A stretch of DNA of 64,000 bases from DAOUMF01 sp034408935. GTDB lineage: Bacteria > Chloroflexota > Dehalococcoidia > SM23-28-2 > RBG-16-64-32. Each line of letters starts with the position of its first letter. Positions within the stretch are counted from its first letter, which is position 1. Below, one piece after another: positions 42,095 to 50,811 of the stretch. The stretch covers positions 3,438-67,437 of the forward strand of contig DAOUMV010000015.1 of assembly GCA_034408935.1 (NCBI GenBank). The letters run 5' to 3'. The notes under the pieces are model-generated. The model was not told the origin of the DNA and did no database searches. It worked only from the letters and a program-made list of their open reading frames with translations. The position numbers and the translations under genes are program-made.

Positions 42095-43048
42095 ATGGCA
42101 GTCAGTTCCCCAGGTAGGCTTCGTAGTTCGGGGGCTTCGTCCATGCGTAAAAGTCTCGACGAGTTCTTGGTGTTCCTTGCCGTGGAGAAGGGAGCCTCCG
42201 CCAACACGATAGCCGCCTACAAGAACGACCTCCAGCAGCTCGCCGACTACATTGGGTCGCGCGGGGCCAGCGACGGTTGGCGTTCCCTCACCCGGTCGGA
42301 CATCCAGGACTTCATCCTGTTCATGAAGGACGTTTGCCGCTACAGCGAGTCGACGCGGGCGCGCAAGGTGGCCGCCGTGCGCTCCTTCTTCGCCTTCCTC
42401 ACCGCTGAGGGAGCGGTTGCCGCCAACCCCACCGAGGGGCTGAGCTCCCCCCGGGTGGGCAAGACGCTGCCCAAGGCGATCCCCCCCAATGAGGTCGACG
42501 AGCTCCTAGAGCAACCGGCGCGCCGATCCACCCCCGAGGCCAAGCGAGACCGAGCAATGCTGGAACTCCTCTACGCCACCGGCATGCGGGTAACGGAGCT
42601 GGTCTCCCTGGACGTGGACAACCTGCACTTGGACCCGCGGGCCCCCTACGTCCGGTGCATAGGCAAGGGAGCGAAAGAGCGCTCCATCCCCATCCATGAT
42701 CACGCCCTGGAGGCCCTGACCAACTACCTCGAGGAGGGCCGGCCACTCGTGGTGCGCGACCGTAACGAGCGGGCGTTGTTCGTCAACCGCCGCGGCGAAA
42801 GGCTCACCCGGCAGGGTTTCTGGCTGATCCTCAAGGGCTACGCCAAGTTGGCCAACCTGGGCAAGGAGATAACCCCCCATACCCTGCGCCACTCCTTCGC
42901 CACCCACATGCTACGCGGCGGCATGCCCTTGCGGAATGTCCAGGAGATGCTCGGCCACGCCAACATTTCAACCACCCAGGTCTACACTCACCTCACCAGC
43001 GACCACGTGAGGGAGGTCTACGAGCGAGCCCATCCCCGGGCGCAATAG
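42095..43048 (+). CDS. Tyrosine recombinase, XerC/XerD family
   Basis: A 317-residue site-specific recombinase, probably for resolving chromosome dimers. The N-terminal SAM-like domain (SLDEFLVFLAVEKGASANTI) binds DNA. The catalytic residues are complete: Arg165 in ATGMRVTELV, Lys191 in GKGAKER, His262 and Arg265 in PHTLRHSFATH, His288 in LGHANIS, and Tyr297 in TTQVYTHL. The length and arrangement are those of housekeeping XerD-like proteins rather than phage integrases. The ATG at 42095 follows AAGGAGG. I cannot tell XerC from XerD. No attachment site is obvious. Confidence 0.92.
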   Translation: MAVSSPGRLRSSGASSMRKSLDEFLVFLAVEKGASANTIAAYKNDLQQLADYIGSRGASDGWRSLTRSDIQDFILFMKDVCRYSESTRARKVAAVRSFFAFLTAEGAVAANPTEGLSSPRVGKTLPKAIPPNEVDELLEQPARRSTPEAKRDRAMLELLYATGMRVTELVSLDVDNLHLDPRAPYVRCIGKGAKERSIPIHDHALEALTNYLEEGRPLVVRDRNERALFVNRRGERLTRQGFWLILKGYAKLANLGKEITPHTLRHSFATHMLRGGMPLRNVQEMLGHANISTTQVYTHLTSDHVREVYERAHPRAQ

Positions 43049-43066
43049 AAGCAGCGCCGAGACGGT

Positions 43067-44956
43067 GTGGTGACAGGGAGGGCGGCTTACGGAATACGTA
43101 TCGCCGCCCTCTTTCTGCTTTTGGGGATAACGCTCGCCTGCGGCCGCGAGGGCCTGGGCCCCACTCCGTCCCCCGGAACCACAGCCACGCCCAGCCCCAC
43201 ACCCAGCCCCACCGCCCCACCCACACCAACTCCCTCGCCTACACCAGCGCCGACGGCTGACCAACCGCCGGAGCGCGACCTCATCGACCTGGCGCAGCGG
43301 TTCCGCGGGCTGCCAGCGGACACGCCGCGGGTGGCCCGCCAGTCACCCTATGACTACCAAGTCGGCGACAGCGAGCAGTTCACGCTCATCGACCTCGACG
43401 TACCGTCCATGCGAACGGTCACGGCCAGCCTACGGCTGGTCACAGAGCACGCTTACTTCTTCATCGAGGAGGGCCTGCCGGTAGACGACTCGACCCTGGG
43501 CACGATTGGATCTGACTTCGAGACGCTGGTCTACCCCAGCGTCACCGCCGCCTTCGGGAAGGAGTGGTCGCCGGGCGTGGACAGCGACGCCCGCATCAGC
43601 ATCGTCCACGTGGGCCTGAGCGGGGCCGGCGGCTACTTCAGCGCCTCCGACGAGTACCCGCAGCGGGTGGTGCCCCGCAGCAACGAGCGGGAGGCCGTGT
43701 ACCTGGACGCATCATCCCTCAACTCACCCGGCGTCGTCTACAACGCGCTCCTGGCCCACGAACTCCAGCACCTTATCCACTGGAACGCCGACGGAGGCGA
43801 GGAGGCCTGGGTGAACGAGGGCCTGTCGCAGGTGGCGGCGGAGCTGGCGGGGGGCGGGACCACCGCCGTGGGCGACTTCTTGGCCGTACCGGACACCCAG
43901 CTCACGTACTGGCCGCCGGGTGGCGGCGGTCTCCACTACGGCGAATCGCAGCTCTTCATCCGCTATCTGCTGGACCGATTCGGCGGCCGGGAGAACGCGG
44001 CGGCGCTGCTGGCCGCCACCGGCGACGGCATAGCCGGGGTTGACACCTACCTGCAGCAGTTCGGAAGCTCCTTCGAAGAGGTGTTCGCGGACTGGACGGT
44101 AGCCAACTACCTGGACGAGGCCAGCGGCCCTTACGCGCACCAGGGGGCCGATCTGAGGGTCGCGGCCGCCACTGCGATATCGTGGGTGGGCGAGGGCGAG
44201 GACAGCATCCACCAGTTCGCGGCCGACTACTTGGAGATCGAGCCCCCGCCCGGCGGCGCCATCTTCACCTTCGATGGGTCAGACGAGGTGGGCATCGGCA
44301 TTCCGCCGTGGGAGGGGCCTTTCTGGTGGTCCAACGCCGGCGACGCCATCGACAGCCGCCTGACGCGAGAGTTCGACCTGACGGGTCTCTCCTCGGCCAC
44401 CCTGCACTTCCGCGTGTGGTTCGACATCGAGCACGGGTGGGACTACGCCTACGCGGCCGCCTCCGGGGACGGGGGTCTCACGTGGGAGGCCCTACCCGCC
44501 CGCCACACAACCGACTACGACCCGGTGGAGCAGGCCTACGGGCCGGGCTACACTGGCGACAGCGGCGGCGAATGGCTCCAAGAGGAGGTGGACCTGACGG
44601 CCTACGCCGGGGGCAGGGTGCTGCTGCGGTTCGAGTATGTCACCGACGACGCCGCCTACACGCGCGGCTTCGCCGTGGACGATATCGAGGTGCCGAAGCT
44701 GGGGTTCGCCGACGGCGCGGACGCGGATGACGGCTGGCTGGCGGAGGGGTTCCGCCGGATCGAGGGACCGCTGGCCCAGCGATTCGTGGTGCACCTGATC
44801 GAGCGGGGCGAGGCGAGCGCGGTAAGTCGGCTGCCGCTGGGGCCCGGCAACCGGGTGGAGGTGATGCTCGACGGCCCGGCCACCATCGCCGTAGCCGCCA
44901 TCAGCGAGGAGACGACGGAGGCCGCCACCTACCGCTGGTCCCTGCAGGCCCCCTGA
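43067..44956 (+). CDS. Lipoprotein zinc metalloprotease with C-terminal beta-sandwich domain
   Basis: A 629-residue extracellular protein. A lipobox ends at Cys25 (LGITLAC), followed by a Pro-Thr stalk (about 30-65). The catalytic region has HELQHLIHW at residues 231-239 (zinc ligands His231 and His235, catalytic Glu232), followed by EEAWVNEGLSQ, which supplies the third ligand, as in immune-inhibitor-A-like and gluzincin proteases. Residues about 385-555 are an immune-inhibitor-A or MAM-like sandwich (FDLTGLSSATLHFRVWFDIE, LLRFEYVTDDA, GFAVDDIEVP). A short beta domain ends the protein. It probably degrades proteins at the cell surface. The start is GTG, 18 bp after the recombinase stop. Confidence 0.82.
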   Translation: MVTGRAAYGIRIAALFLLLGITLACGREGLGPTPSPGTTATPSPTPSPTAPPTPTPSPTPAPTADQPPERDLIDLAQRFRGLPADTPRVARQSPYDYQVGDSEQFTLIDLDVPSMRTVTASLRLVTEHAYFFIEEGLPVDDSTLGTIGSDFETLVYPSVTAAFGKEWSPGVDSDARISIVHVGLSGAGGYFSASDEYPQRVVPRSNEREAVYLDASSLNSPGVVYNALLAHELQHLIHWNADGGEEAWVNEGLSQVAAELAGGGTTAVGDFLAVPDTQLTYWPPGGGGLHYGESQLFIRYLLDRFGGRENAAALLAATGDGIAGVDTYLQQFGSSFEEVFADWTVANYLDEASGPYAHQGADLRVAAATAISWVGEGEDSIHQFAADYLEIEPPPGGAIFTFDGSDEVGIGIPPWEGPFWWSNAGDAIDSRLTREFDLTGLSSATLHFRVWFDIEHGWDYAYAAASGDGGLTWEALPARHTTDYDPVEQAYGPGYTGDSGGEWLQEEVDLTAYAGGRVLLRFEYVTDDAAYTRGFAVDDIEVPKLGFADGADADDGWLAEGFRRIEGPLAQRFVVHLIERGEASAVSRLPLGPGNRVEVMLDGPATIAVAAISEETTEAATYRWSLQAP

Positions 44957-45000
44957 ACCGCGTTGCCGCCAGGGAGCGTCGCAGGTATGATGGGCCTGCC

Positions 45001-45492
45001 ATGATCATATCCGTCATCGGCGGAGAGGACGCGTCGGCCGATAGCCTCCACATCGCCGAGGAGGCTGGCCGGGAGCTGGGCAAGCGGGGGGTCACGCTGT
45101 GCTGCGGGGGCCGCGGCGGCATCATGGAGGCGGCCTGCCGGGGCGCCCGTTCCGCCGGGGGCCACACCATCGGCATCCTGCCCGGCCACAACGCCTCCGA
45201 GAGCCCACCCAACCGTTGGGTGGAGTTCCCCGTGTTCACCGGCATCGGCTACGCCCGCAACTCGGCGGTGGTCCTCAGCGCCGACGCCGTCATCGCCATC
45301 GACGGCGCTTACGGCACCCTGAGCGAAATCGCCTTCGCCCTCATCCACGGCGTGCCCCTGGTCGGGCTCGACACCTGGGACTTCTCCTATCACGGCCACG
45401 ACGCCAACAAGATAGCCCGTGCCGCCAGCCCCCAGGAGGCGGTGGAGATGGCGATGGAGATGGCAAAGCAGCATCGAACCCCGACAGCATGA
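45001..45492 (+). CDS. TIGR00725-type LOG-fold nucleotide-binding protein
   Basis: A 163-residue Rossmann-like protein related to the LOG/lysine-decarboxylase-like group (TIGR00725 family). Visible motifs are VIGGEDAS at the first strand, the CCGGRGGIMEAACRGARSAG phosphate-binding block (GGRGGxMEA), and GAYGTLSEIAFAL near the end (GGxGTxxE-like). LOG proteins hydrolyse nucleotide 5'-monophosphates of cytokinins; the TIGR00725 branch has no settled role. Its stop codon overlaps the enolase start (ATGA), so the two genes are translationally coupled. Confidence 0.82.
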   Translation: MIISVIGGEDASADSLHIAEEAGRELGKRGVTLCCGGRGGIMEAACRGARSAGGHTIGILPGHNASESPPNRWVEFPVFTGIGYARNSAVVLSADAVIAIDGAYGTLSEIAFALIHGVPLVGLDTWDFSYHGHDANKIARAASPQEAVEMAMEMAKQHRTPTA

Positions 45493-46784
45493 GCAGCGAT
45501 ATCCGCTCCGTCCGTGCCCGCGAGATCCTGGACTCCCGCGGCAACCCCACGCTGGAGGCGGAGGCGGTGCTGAGCGACGGCTCGGTGGGACGCGCGGCCG
45601 TCCCCTCCGGCGCCTCCACCGGCATCTACGAAGCGCTGGAGCTACGCGACGGCGACACCAGCCGCTACGGAGGCAAGGGCGTGCTCAAGGCCATCGCCAA
45701 CGTGATCGAGGTCATCTCACCGGCGGTTATCGGGATGTCAGCCGAGGATCAGGGGGAGCTAGACAAGGCGCTTATCGACCTGGACGGCACGCCCAACAAG
45801 TCGCGGCTGGGGGCCAACGCCATGCTGAGCGTCTCGCTAGCGGTGGCCCACGCCGCCGCCAGTCATGCCTCCCTTCCGCTATATGTGTACCTTTCGCGGG
45901 GGGAGGCCGACCTCATGCCGCTGCCGCAATTCAACATTCTCAACGGCGGCAGGCACGCCGAGGGGTCGGTGGACTTCCAGGAGTTCATGGTGACGCCGGT
46001 CGGCGCCCCCTCCTTCGCGGAGGCGCTTCGGATGGGTTCGGAGGTGTGCCATGCGCTGGGCCGCATCCTGCACGAGGAGGGGTTGCCCACCACCGTGGGC
46101 GACGAGGGCGGGTTCGCGCCGCCCCTGGGCCGCAACGACGACGCCGCAGCGCTGGTCGTGCGGGCGATCGAGGCCGCTGGCTACCGCCCCGGCGAGGACG
46201 TCGCCCTGGCGCTGGATCCGGCGACCTCCGAACTGGAGGCCGACGGACGCTACGTGCTCGCCCAGGAGGGCCGCACCCTGGCCCCCGAGGAGTTGGTGGA
46301 CCTGTGGGCCGCCTGGGTGGACCGCTACCCCATCGTCTCCATCGAGGACGGGATGGCGCAGGACGACTGGGAGGGGTGGAGGCTCCTCACCCACCGGCTC
46401 GGCCAGCGGATACAACTGGTGGGCGACGACCTGTTCGTGACCAACGTGGAGCGCATCCGCCGCGGGGTGACAGAGGGCTCGGCCAACGCGGTCCTCATCA
46501 AGGTGAACCAGATCGGGACGCTGACCGAGACGCTGGAGGCGATGGCGGCTGCCCGCGAGGCGGGGTGGGCCTGCGTTATGTCGCATCGCAGCGGGGAGAC
46601 GGAGGACACGACGATAGCCGACCTGGCGGTGGCCACCGGCTGCGGCCAGATCAAGTCCGGGGCGCCCACCCGCGGCGAGCGCACGGCGAAGTACAACCGC
46701 CTCCTGCGCATCGAGGAGGAGCTGGGGGCGAAGGCGCGGTTCGCGGGGCGGAGTATACTGGCACAGGGGCGGGGGCCAGGCTAA
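45489..46784 (+). CDS. eno: Enolase
   Basis: A 431-residue glycolytic enzyme that converts 2-phosphoglycerate to phosphoenolpyruvate. All blocks are present: ARQ-like REILDSRGNPTLEAEAVL, PSGASTGIYEALELRD, HAEGSVDFQEFMVTPVGA, GDEGGFAPPLG, the metal Asp in SIEDGMAQDDWEGW, ALIK-like VLIKVNQIGTLTET with the catalytic lysine, and SHRSGETEDTTIADLAVAT. The length is standard. The ATG overlaps the previous stop codon. Confidence 0.96.
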   Translation: MSSDIRSVRAREILDSRGNPTLEAEAVLSDGSVGRAAVPSGASTGIYEALELRDGDTSRYGGKGVLKAIANVIEVISPAVIGMSAEDQGELDKALIDLDGTPNKSRLGANAMLSVSLAVAHAAASHASLPLYVYLSRGEADLMPLPQFNILNGGRHAEGSVDFQEFMVTPVGAPSFAEALRMGSEVCHALGRILHEEGLPTTVGDEGGFAPPLGRNDDAAALVVRAIEAAGYRPGEDVALALDPATSELEADGRYVLAQEGRTLAPEELVDLWAAWVDRYPIVSIEDGMAQDDWEGWRLLTHRLGQRIQLVGDDLFVTNVERIRRGVTEGSANAVLIKVNQIGTLTETLEAMAAAREAGWACVMSHRSGETEDTTIADLAVATGCGQIKSGAPTRGERTAKYNRLLRIEEELGAKARFAGRSILAQGRGPG

Positions 46785-46807
46785 TCGGACAAACCGGAGG
46801 TGCTTAG

Positions 46808-47056
46808 ATGAGCACGACAGCCAATGTGTCAATCACCTATCGCGATAGCGGAATGACTTACGGCGGCAGGCTCGATGTAGAGAAGCTTAAGGTAGAGCAC
46901 CGCTACGAAGGGCGCATATACATCACATTGGACGGGCCCAGAGGCTTTGTCGGGCGTCTTAGCTTCACGATGGAGGATAAAGCACTCGTTGCCTTAGCCC
47001 ACGCTCTCATGAGCCTTGCTCAAGGATCTGCCCGTTCCATAGAAGCCAGCTTCTAA
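46808..47056 (+). CDS. Small hypothetical protein
   Basis: An 82-residue protein with no signal peptide. CCGGAGG lies 7 nt before the ATG, so translation is likely. The sequence reads as a small beta-sheet (NVSITYRDSGMTYGGRLDVE, YEGRIYITLDGPRGFVGRLS) followed by a helix (KALVALAHALMSLAQGSARS). I do not recognise the family. Codon use is less GC-biased than in enolase just upstream, which suggests a recent arrival or weak selection. Confidence 0.65.
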   Translation: MSTTANVSITYRDSGMTYGGRLDVEKLKVEHRYEGRIYITLDGPRGFVGRLSFTMEDKALVALAHALMSLAQGSARSIEASF

Positions 47057-47097
47057 CTCGTGCCGTCTGCATCAATCCACGATAGGAGGTTCCTCAC

Positions 47098-47850
47098 ATG
47101 CCCATCGAGATCAAGAACGTAGGCATCCTCGGCGGAGGCGTCATGGGCGGCGGCATCGGCCAGGCGTTGGCCCTCGGCGGCGTCAAGGTCGCCATCCGCG
47201 ACCTGAACGACGAGCTCCTGGAGAAGACCCGCTCAACCATCGTCGACGGCCGCTACGGCCTGGCGAAAGGCGTGGAGCGGGGCAAGACCAGCCAGGAGCA
47301 GATGGACGCCGCCATCGCCAACCTGTCGTTCACCACCAACGTCGAAGACCTGAAGGACGCGGACCTGATCATCGAGGCGGTGCCCGAGGACAATGAGCTG
47401 AAGCTGAAGGTCTGGGGCGAGATGGACGGCCTCGTGCAGTCGGAGGCGGTGTTCGCCACCAACACCTCCGGCCTCGTGGTCGGCGAGCTCAGCCAGGCCG
47501 TGAAGGAGGCGCGGCGGCCGCGGTTCATCGGTATGCACTGGTTCAGCCCGGCGCCGATCATGAAGCTGGTGGAGCTGATCCACGCCCCGGACACGGCCGA
47601 GGAGACGATCCAGGCGCTGGAGTCGCTGTGCGAGCGCGCCGGCAAGGTGAGCGTGCGGGTGAAGGACGCCCCCGGCAAGTACGGATTCATCGCCAACCGC
47701 ATCTTCTACGCGGCGATACGGGAGGCGCAGGCGATCCTGGATGAGGGCGTCGCCTCGGAAGATGACATCAACAAGGCGATGATGTACGGCTACAACTGGC
47801 CCATCGGCCCCCTGGCGATGAGAGCGCAGGCGCGCAAGGGCTGGCAGTGA
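47098..47850 (+). CDS. 3-hydroxyacyl-CoA dehydrogenase-like protein, C-terminally shortened
   Basis: A 250-residue paralogue of the enzyme at 29794. The NAD-binding domain is complete (VGILGGGVMGGGIGQALALG, FATNTSGLVVGELSQ, FIGMHWFSPAPIMKLVELI). The C-terminal dimer domain starts (GFIANRIFYAAIREAQAILD, YNWPIGPLAM) but breaks off, ending RAQARKGWQ instead of the usual 35-40 residues up to GRKxGxGFYDY. A deletion is the likely cause. The catalytic His in GMHWFSP is kept, but substrate binding and dimerisation may be lost. AGGAGG precedes the ATG. It may be a gene in decay or a changed-function variant. Confidence 0.8.
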   Translation: MPIEIKNVGILGGGVMGGGIGQALALGGVKVAIRDLNDELLEKTRSTIVDGRYGLAKGVERGKTSQEQMDAAIANLSFTTNVEDLKDADLIIEAVPEDNELKLKVWGEMDGLVQSEAVFATNTSGLVVGELSQAVKEARRPRFIGMHWFSPAPIMKLVELIHAPDTAEETIQALESLCERAGKVSVRVKDAPGKYGFIANRIFYAAIREAQAILDEGVASEDDINKAMMYGYNWPIGPLAMRAQARKGWQ

Positions 47851-47872
47851 GGCCCCGCACCTCCACCCTACC

Positions 47873-47935
47873 CAAACCAGAGAACCAGCGAACCTGCAAA
47901 CCAGTTGGTTCCGTGGTTTGCTGGTTTGTTGGTTC
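47873..47935. repeat. AACC/GGTT-rich imperfect hairpin
   Basis: The left arm (47873-47904) repeats AACCAG-like units and the right arm (47905-47935) repeats GGTT units, so the RNA can fold into one long imperfect hairpin. It sits between the shortened dehydrogenase and the next gene and may end transcription. Confidence 0.5.
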
Positions 47936-47967
47936 GGGGCGGAGGTGAAGGGAGGAGCTGTGGCGCC

Positions 47968-48825
47968 ATGAGCGACAGGCCACCCGTCAGTATCGCGCGC
48001 TTCGCCGTGCGGGAGCGCTACGACCTGCCCCGCCGTCCGGCGGCTGCGCCGCCGACGGAGCAGGACGCCCATCGCCAGACCCACTTCCTCCTCTTCTCCG
48101 ACCTGTCGCTGTTCGAGCGGGCGATGAACCTCCAGTTGGCCATCGCTGCCGCCTCAGCCAAGAGGCGCACGCCTGAGACGGCGGCCCTTCTGGGACTCTG
48201 GTCGCGCACGTTCTCGTACCTCTCGGACACCTGCGTGCTGCTGAACCAGGCCTCCTATAGCTCGTGTCCACCGCTGCTGAGGGCCGCCTGCGACTGTATC
48301 GCCGCCCAGCGCTCCCTGCTGGCCGATGGCTTCGGCGAGTACGAGGAGTGGCTGGCCAGTGCGCTGGGGAAGGACCCGGAACACCGGGCCTCCTACATCG
48401 ACCTTGGGCGCTACCGAGGGGGCTCCGTCCTGGCCCAGGACGAGCGCCTGGGGTTCACGTACCGCTTCCTCACCGACCTGACGATGCCCCACTTCGGCAG
48501 CACCGTCCTTCAGACGGGGCCGGACTCCGCCGGGCAGAAGCTGGCGCTGGCCTTCGCCGATAGCGCCTTCCACCTTGGCTGGGCGGAACTCATCGCCGGC
48601 TGGCTGCTGGCACTGGCCGATACCCAGATGGAGACGGCGTTGGGCATCGAGGATCTGAAGACAACCCGCGAGCTATGGGAGGACGTGGCACGCCTGAGAA
48701 GGGAGATCGAGGAGGCGCTGGCCAATCCGCGGCGCTGCCGGTCGGAGGAGGTGCCGGACGGCCGCCGCCTCATCCACAATTATCGCCGGACCGTCAGCGC
48801 CGCCCCGAAGCGGGTGTTGCTGTGA
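47968..48825 (+). CDS. Hypothetical soluble helical protein
   Basis: A 285-residue protein. The ATG at 47968 is chosen because GGGAGGAG precedes it; an in-frame GTG/ATG further up would translate the AACC hairpin. The sequence is strongly helical (LFERAMNLQLAIAAASAKRR, LLGLWSRTFSYLSDTCVLLN, LALAFADSAFHLGWAELIAG, REIEEALAN) and has a CPPLLRAACDCIAAQ segment with cysteines. No signal peptide, membrane helix or catalytic motif is seen, and I do not recognise the family. It lies just before the glycosyltransferase cluster but is separated by 88 bp. Confidence 0.6.
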   Translation: MSDRPPVSIARFAVRERYDLPRRPAAAPPTEQDAHRQTHFLLFSDLSLFERAMNLQLAIAAASAKRRTPETAALLGLWSRTFSYLSDTCVLLNQASYSSCPPLLRAACDCIAAQRSLLADGFGEYEEWLASALGKDPEHRASYIDLGRYRGGSVLAQDERLGFTYRFLTDLTMPHFGSTVLQTGPDSAGQKLALAFADSAFHLGWAELIAGWLLALADTQMETALGIEDLKTTRELWEDVARLRREIEEALANPRRCRSEEVPDGRRLIHNYRRTVSAAPKRVLL

Positions 48826-48913
48826 GGCCCCCAGCGGCGTTGAAGGCCGCGCTCAGAAATGCTAATCTCCTCGTGGCCTCCACTGGCAAGACCATCGCGA
48901 CCAGGGATCTCAC

Positions 48914-49660
48914 GTGAACACCGTTGACGTTGTCGTCCCCGTCTACAACGAGGAACAGGCCCTGCCGCGGACGATCCCCAAGCTGAGCGGCTTCCTGTCT
49001 GAGCCAGCCTTCCCGTACTCCTGGCGCATCGTCATCGCCGATAACGCCTCCGTGGACCGCACGCCGGAGGTGGGCCAGCGTCTGGCCGACGAGTATGGCG
49101 ACCAGGTGGAGTATGTGCGGATCGAGGCCAAGGGGCGCGGCCGCGCCCTCAAGCGAACCTGGCTGGAAAGCCCCATGGAGATCGTCAGTTACATGGACGT
49201 GGACCTCTCGACCGGCCTGGAGGCGTTCCCGGCCCTCATCGGGGCGATCGCGGAAGAGGGATACGACATCGCCATTGGCTCGCGGCTCGCGCGGGGCTCG
49301 CAGGTGAAGCGCTCACTGAAGCGGCGGGTACTGACGAGAGGCTACAACCTGCTGATCAAGGCGATGTTCCTCACACGCTTCGGCGACGCTCAGTGCGGCT
49401 TCAAGGCGGTGAGCCAGCAGGCCGCCCGGCGCGTCGTACCCATGATAGAGAACAATAACTGGTTCTTCGACACGGAGCTCCTGATCCTAGCCGAGAAGCT
49501 CGGCTACCGGGTAAAGGACGTACCCGTCTCCTGGGTCGAGGACCCGGACACGCGGGTGAAAGTAGGAGGCACGATCGCAGAGGACCTGCGAGGGTTGCTG
49601 CGGCTGCGCCTGCGGCGGCCCTGGCTGGCAGCCCCCAGGGACGACAGGGCGCCAGAGTAG
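48914..49660 (+). CDS. Glycosyltransferase family 2, polyprenyl-phosphate glycosyltransferase type
   Basis: A 248-residue GT-A enzyme that probably moves a sugar from a nucleotide donor to polyprenyl phosphate. VVVPVYNEEQALPRTIPKL, the IADNASVDRTPEV block, the metal-binding DVDLSTGLEAFP (DxD), GSRLARGSQVKRSLKRR, and DAQCGFKAVSQ are characteristic of the dolichol-phosphate glucose/mannose synthase branch. WFFDTELLILAEKLGYRVKD is the usual acceptor-side helix. It lacks C-terminal membrane helices, so it is peripheral. The start is GTG. It heads a set of four genes (to 55081) that look like a surface glycolipid or glycosylation system. Confidence 0.88.
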   Translation: MNTVDVVVPVYNEEQALPRTIPKLSGFLSEPAFPYSWRIVIADNASVDRTPEVGQRLADEYGDQVEYVRIEAKGRGRALKRTWLESPMEIVSYMDVDLSTGLEAFPALIGAIAEEGYDIAIGSRLARGSQVKRSLKRRVLTRGYNLLIKAMFLTRFGDAQCGFKAVSQQAARRVVPMIENNNWFFDTELLILAEKLGYRVKDVPVSWVEDPDTRVKVGGTIAEDLRGLLRLRLRRPWLAAPRDDRAPE

Positions 49661-49735
49661 GCCCTCTGGACCGGCCGCGGCGGCCGACGTTCCCTCCCCA
49701 GCGACTTCCAGGCACCCTGCGGAACACCCCGCGCG

Positions 49736-49764
49736 TTTCCGGCAGGGGCAGCCGCGCCTATAAT
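49736..49764 (+). promoter_or_regulatory. Promoter upstream of the flippase-like gene
   Basis: TATAAT (49759-49764) is perfect. A poor -35 (TTTCCG, 49736-49741) lies 17 bp upstream. The ATG follows at 49789. Confidence 0.45.
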
Positions 49765-49788
49765 GGAGCCATCATCCTCTGAGACGAA

Positions 49789-50811
49789 ATGCCGACGTTC
49801 ATCACCTCCCGCAAGGTGTGGCTGGGTGTGGGCGGCACCGCCCTGTTCCTGGGCCTGTTCTTCTGGCGGACCGACCTGCCGGGGTTCGCCGATGCCCTGG
49901 CCCAGGCCAACTACTGGTGGGTCGTCCCTGCTGTCGCCATCTGGTTCGTGTCCGCGGCCGTGCGCTCGCTGCGCTGGCACTACCTCCTGCGCCGGCTCAC
50001 CAACCTCAGCACGACAGCCCTCTACCCCATCATGATCATCGGCTACATGGCGAACAACCTCCTGCCCCTGCGCACCGGCGAGCTCGTCCGGGCCTACATC
50101 CTGGGCGAGCGGCACAAGGTGAGCAAGATGTCGACCCTAGGCACCATAGCCGTGGAGCGCGTCTTCGACGGGGTGGTTCTCGTCGCCTTCCTCCTCCTGG
50201 CGGGCACGATCCTGGGCCTGAGCAGCGAGCTCAGGGGCTTGGCGGTAGTCATGGCGGTGGCCTTCGCCCTCCTCCTTGCCTTCTTCGTCTACGTAGCGTC
50301 CTCGCCGGACCGGGCGGGACGGTGGGCGGAGCGTCTCATCCGTCTCCTGCCCCGTGCCCTGCACCAGCAGGCCCAGCAGCTGGCCGACTCGTTCCTGAGC
50401 GGCCTGCAGTGCCTTCAAAGTCCGTACCTTGTGAGCCTCGTGCTCGCCACTTCCCTCGGCGCCTGGCTGCTGGAGGCCCTCATGTATTACCTGGTGGGCC
50501 TATCTTTCGACATCGGCGAGGGGTTCGCCGCCTACCTCATGGTGGCCGCCGCCGCCAACTTGGCCATCACCTTGCCCTCCGCCTCGGGCGGTATCGGCCC
50601 CTTCGAGCTTCTGGCCAAGGAGACTCTCACTTTCCTCGGCGTCGGCTCCGCGGTGGCCGGCGCGTACGCCATCGCCCTGCACGGTTTGTTGCTGCTGCCC
50701 GTCATCGTCGCCGGACTGCTCTTCCTGTGGGCCATCAACCTCTCCCTCGTGCGGACGCTGGGAGGCGCGAGCGGCGAACCGATGGCTGCCCTGGCGGAGC
50801 AGCCCGAATGA
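49789..50811 (+). CDS. Lysylphosphatidylglycerol synthase TM-region/UPF0104 membrane protein
   Basis: A 340-residue integral membrane protein with about eight helices. The order of helices and the blocks ALRSLRWHYLLRRL, IGYMANNLLPLRTGELVRAY, AVERVFDGVVLVAFLLL and LPSASGGIGPFELLAKETL match the UPF0104 or LPG synthase transmembrane family, which includes AglD-like proteins and putative polyprenyl-sugar flippases. There is no soluble LPG-synthase catalytic domain, so lipid aminoacylation is unlikely. Between GT2 and an FAD oxidoreductase, a role in moving or modifying lipid-linked sugars is a reasonable inference. Its stop overlaps the next ATG (ATGA). Confidence 0.85.
   Translation: MPTFITSRKVWLGVGGTALFLGLFFWRTDLPGFADALAQANYWWVVPAVAIWFVSAAVRSLRWHYLLRRLTNLSTTALYPIMIIGYMANNLLPLRTGELVRAYILGERHKVSKMSTLGTIAVERVFDGVVLVAFLLLAGTILGLSSELRGLAVVMAVAFALLLAFFVYVASSPDRAGRWAERLIRLLPRALHQQAQQLADSFLSGLQCLQSPYLVSLVLATSLGAWLLEALMYYLVGLSFDIGEGFAAYLMVAAAANLAITLPSASGGIGPFELLAKETLTFLGVGSAVAGAYAIALHGLLLLPVIVAGLLFLWAINLSLVRTLGGASGEPMAALAEQPE

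Noticed and set aside
42095..43048. Phage or island integrase
   Set aside because: Length, domain order and neighbours fit a chromosomal Xer recombinase; no attachment repeats, tRNA target or phage genes are next to it.
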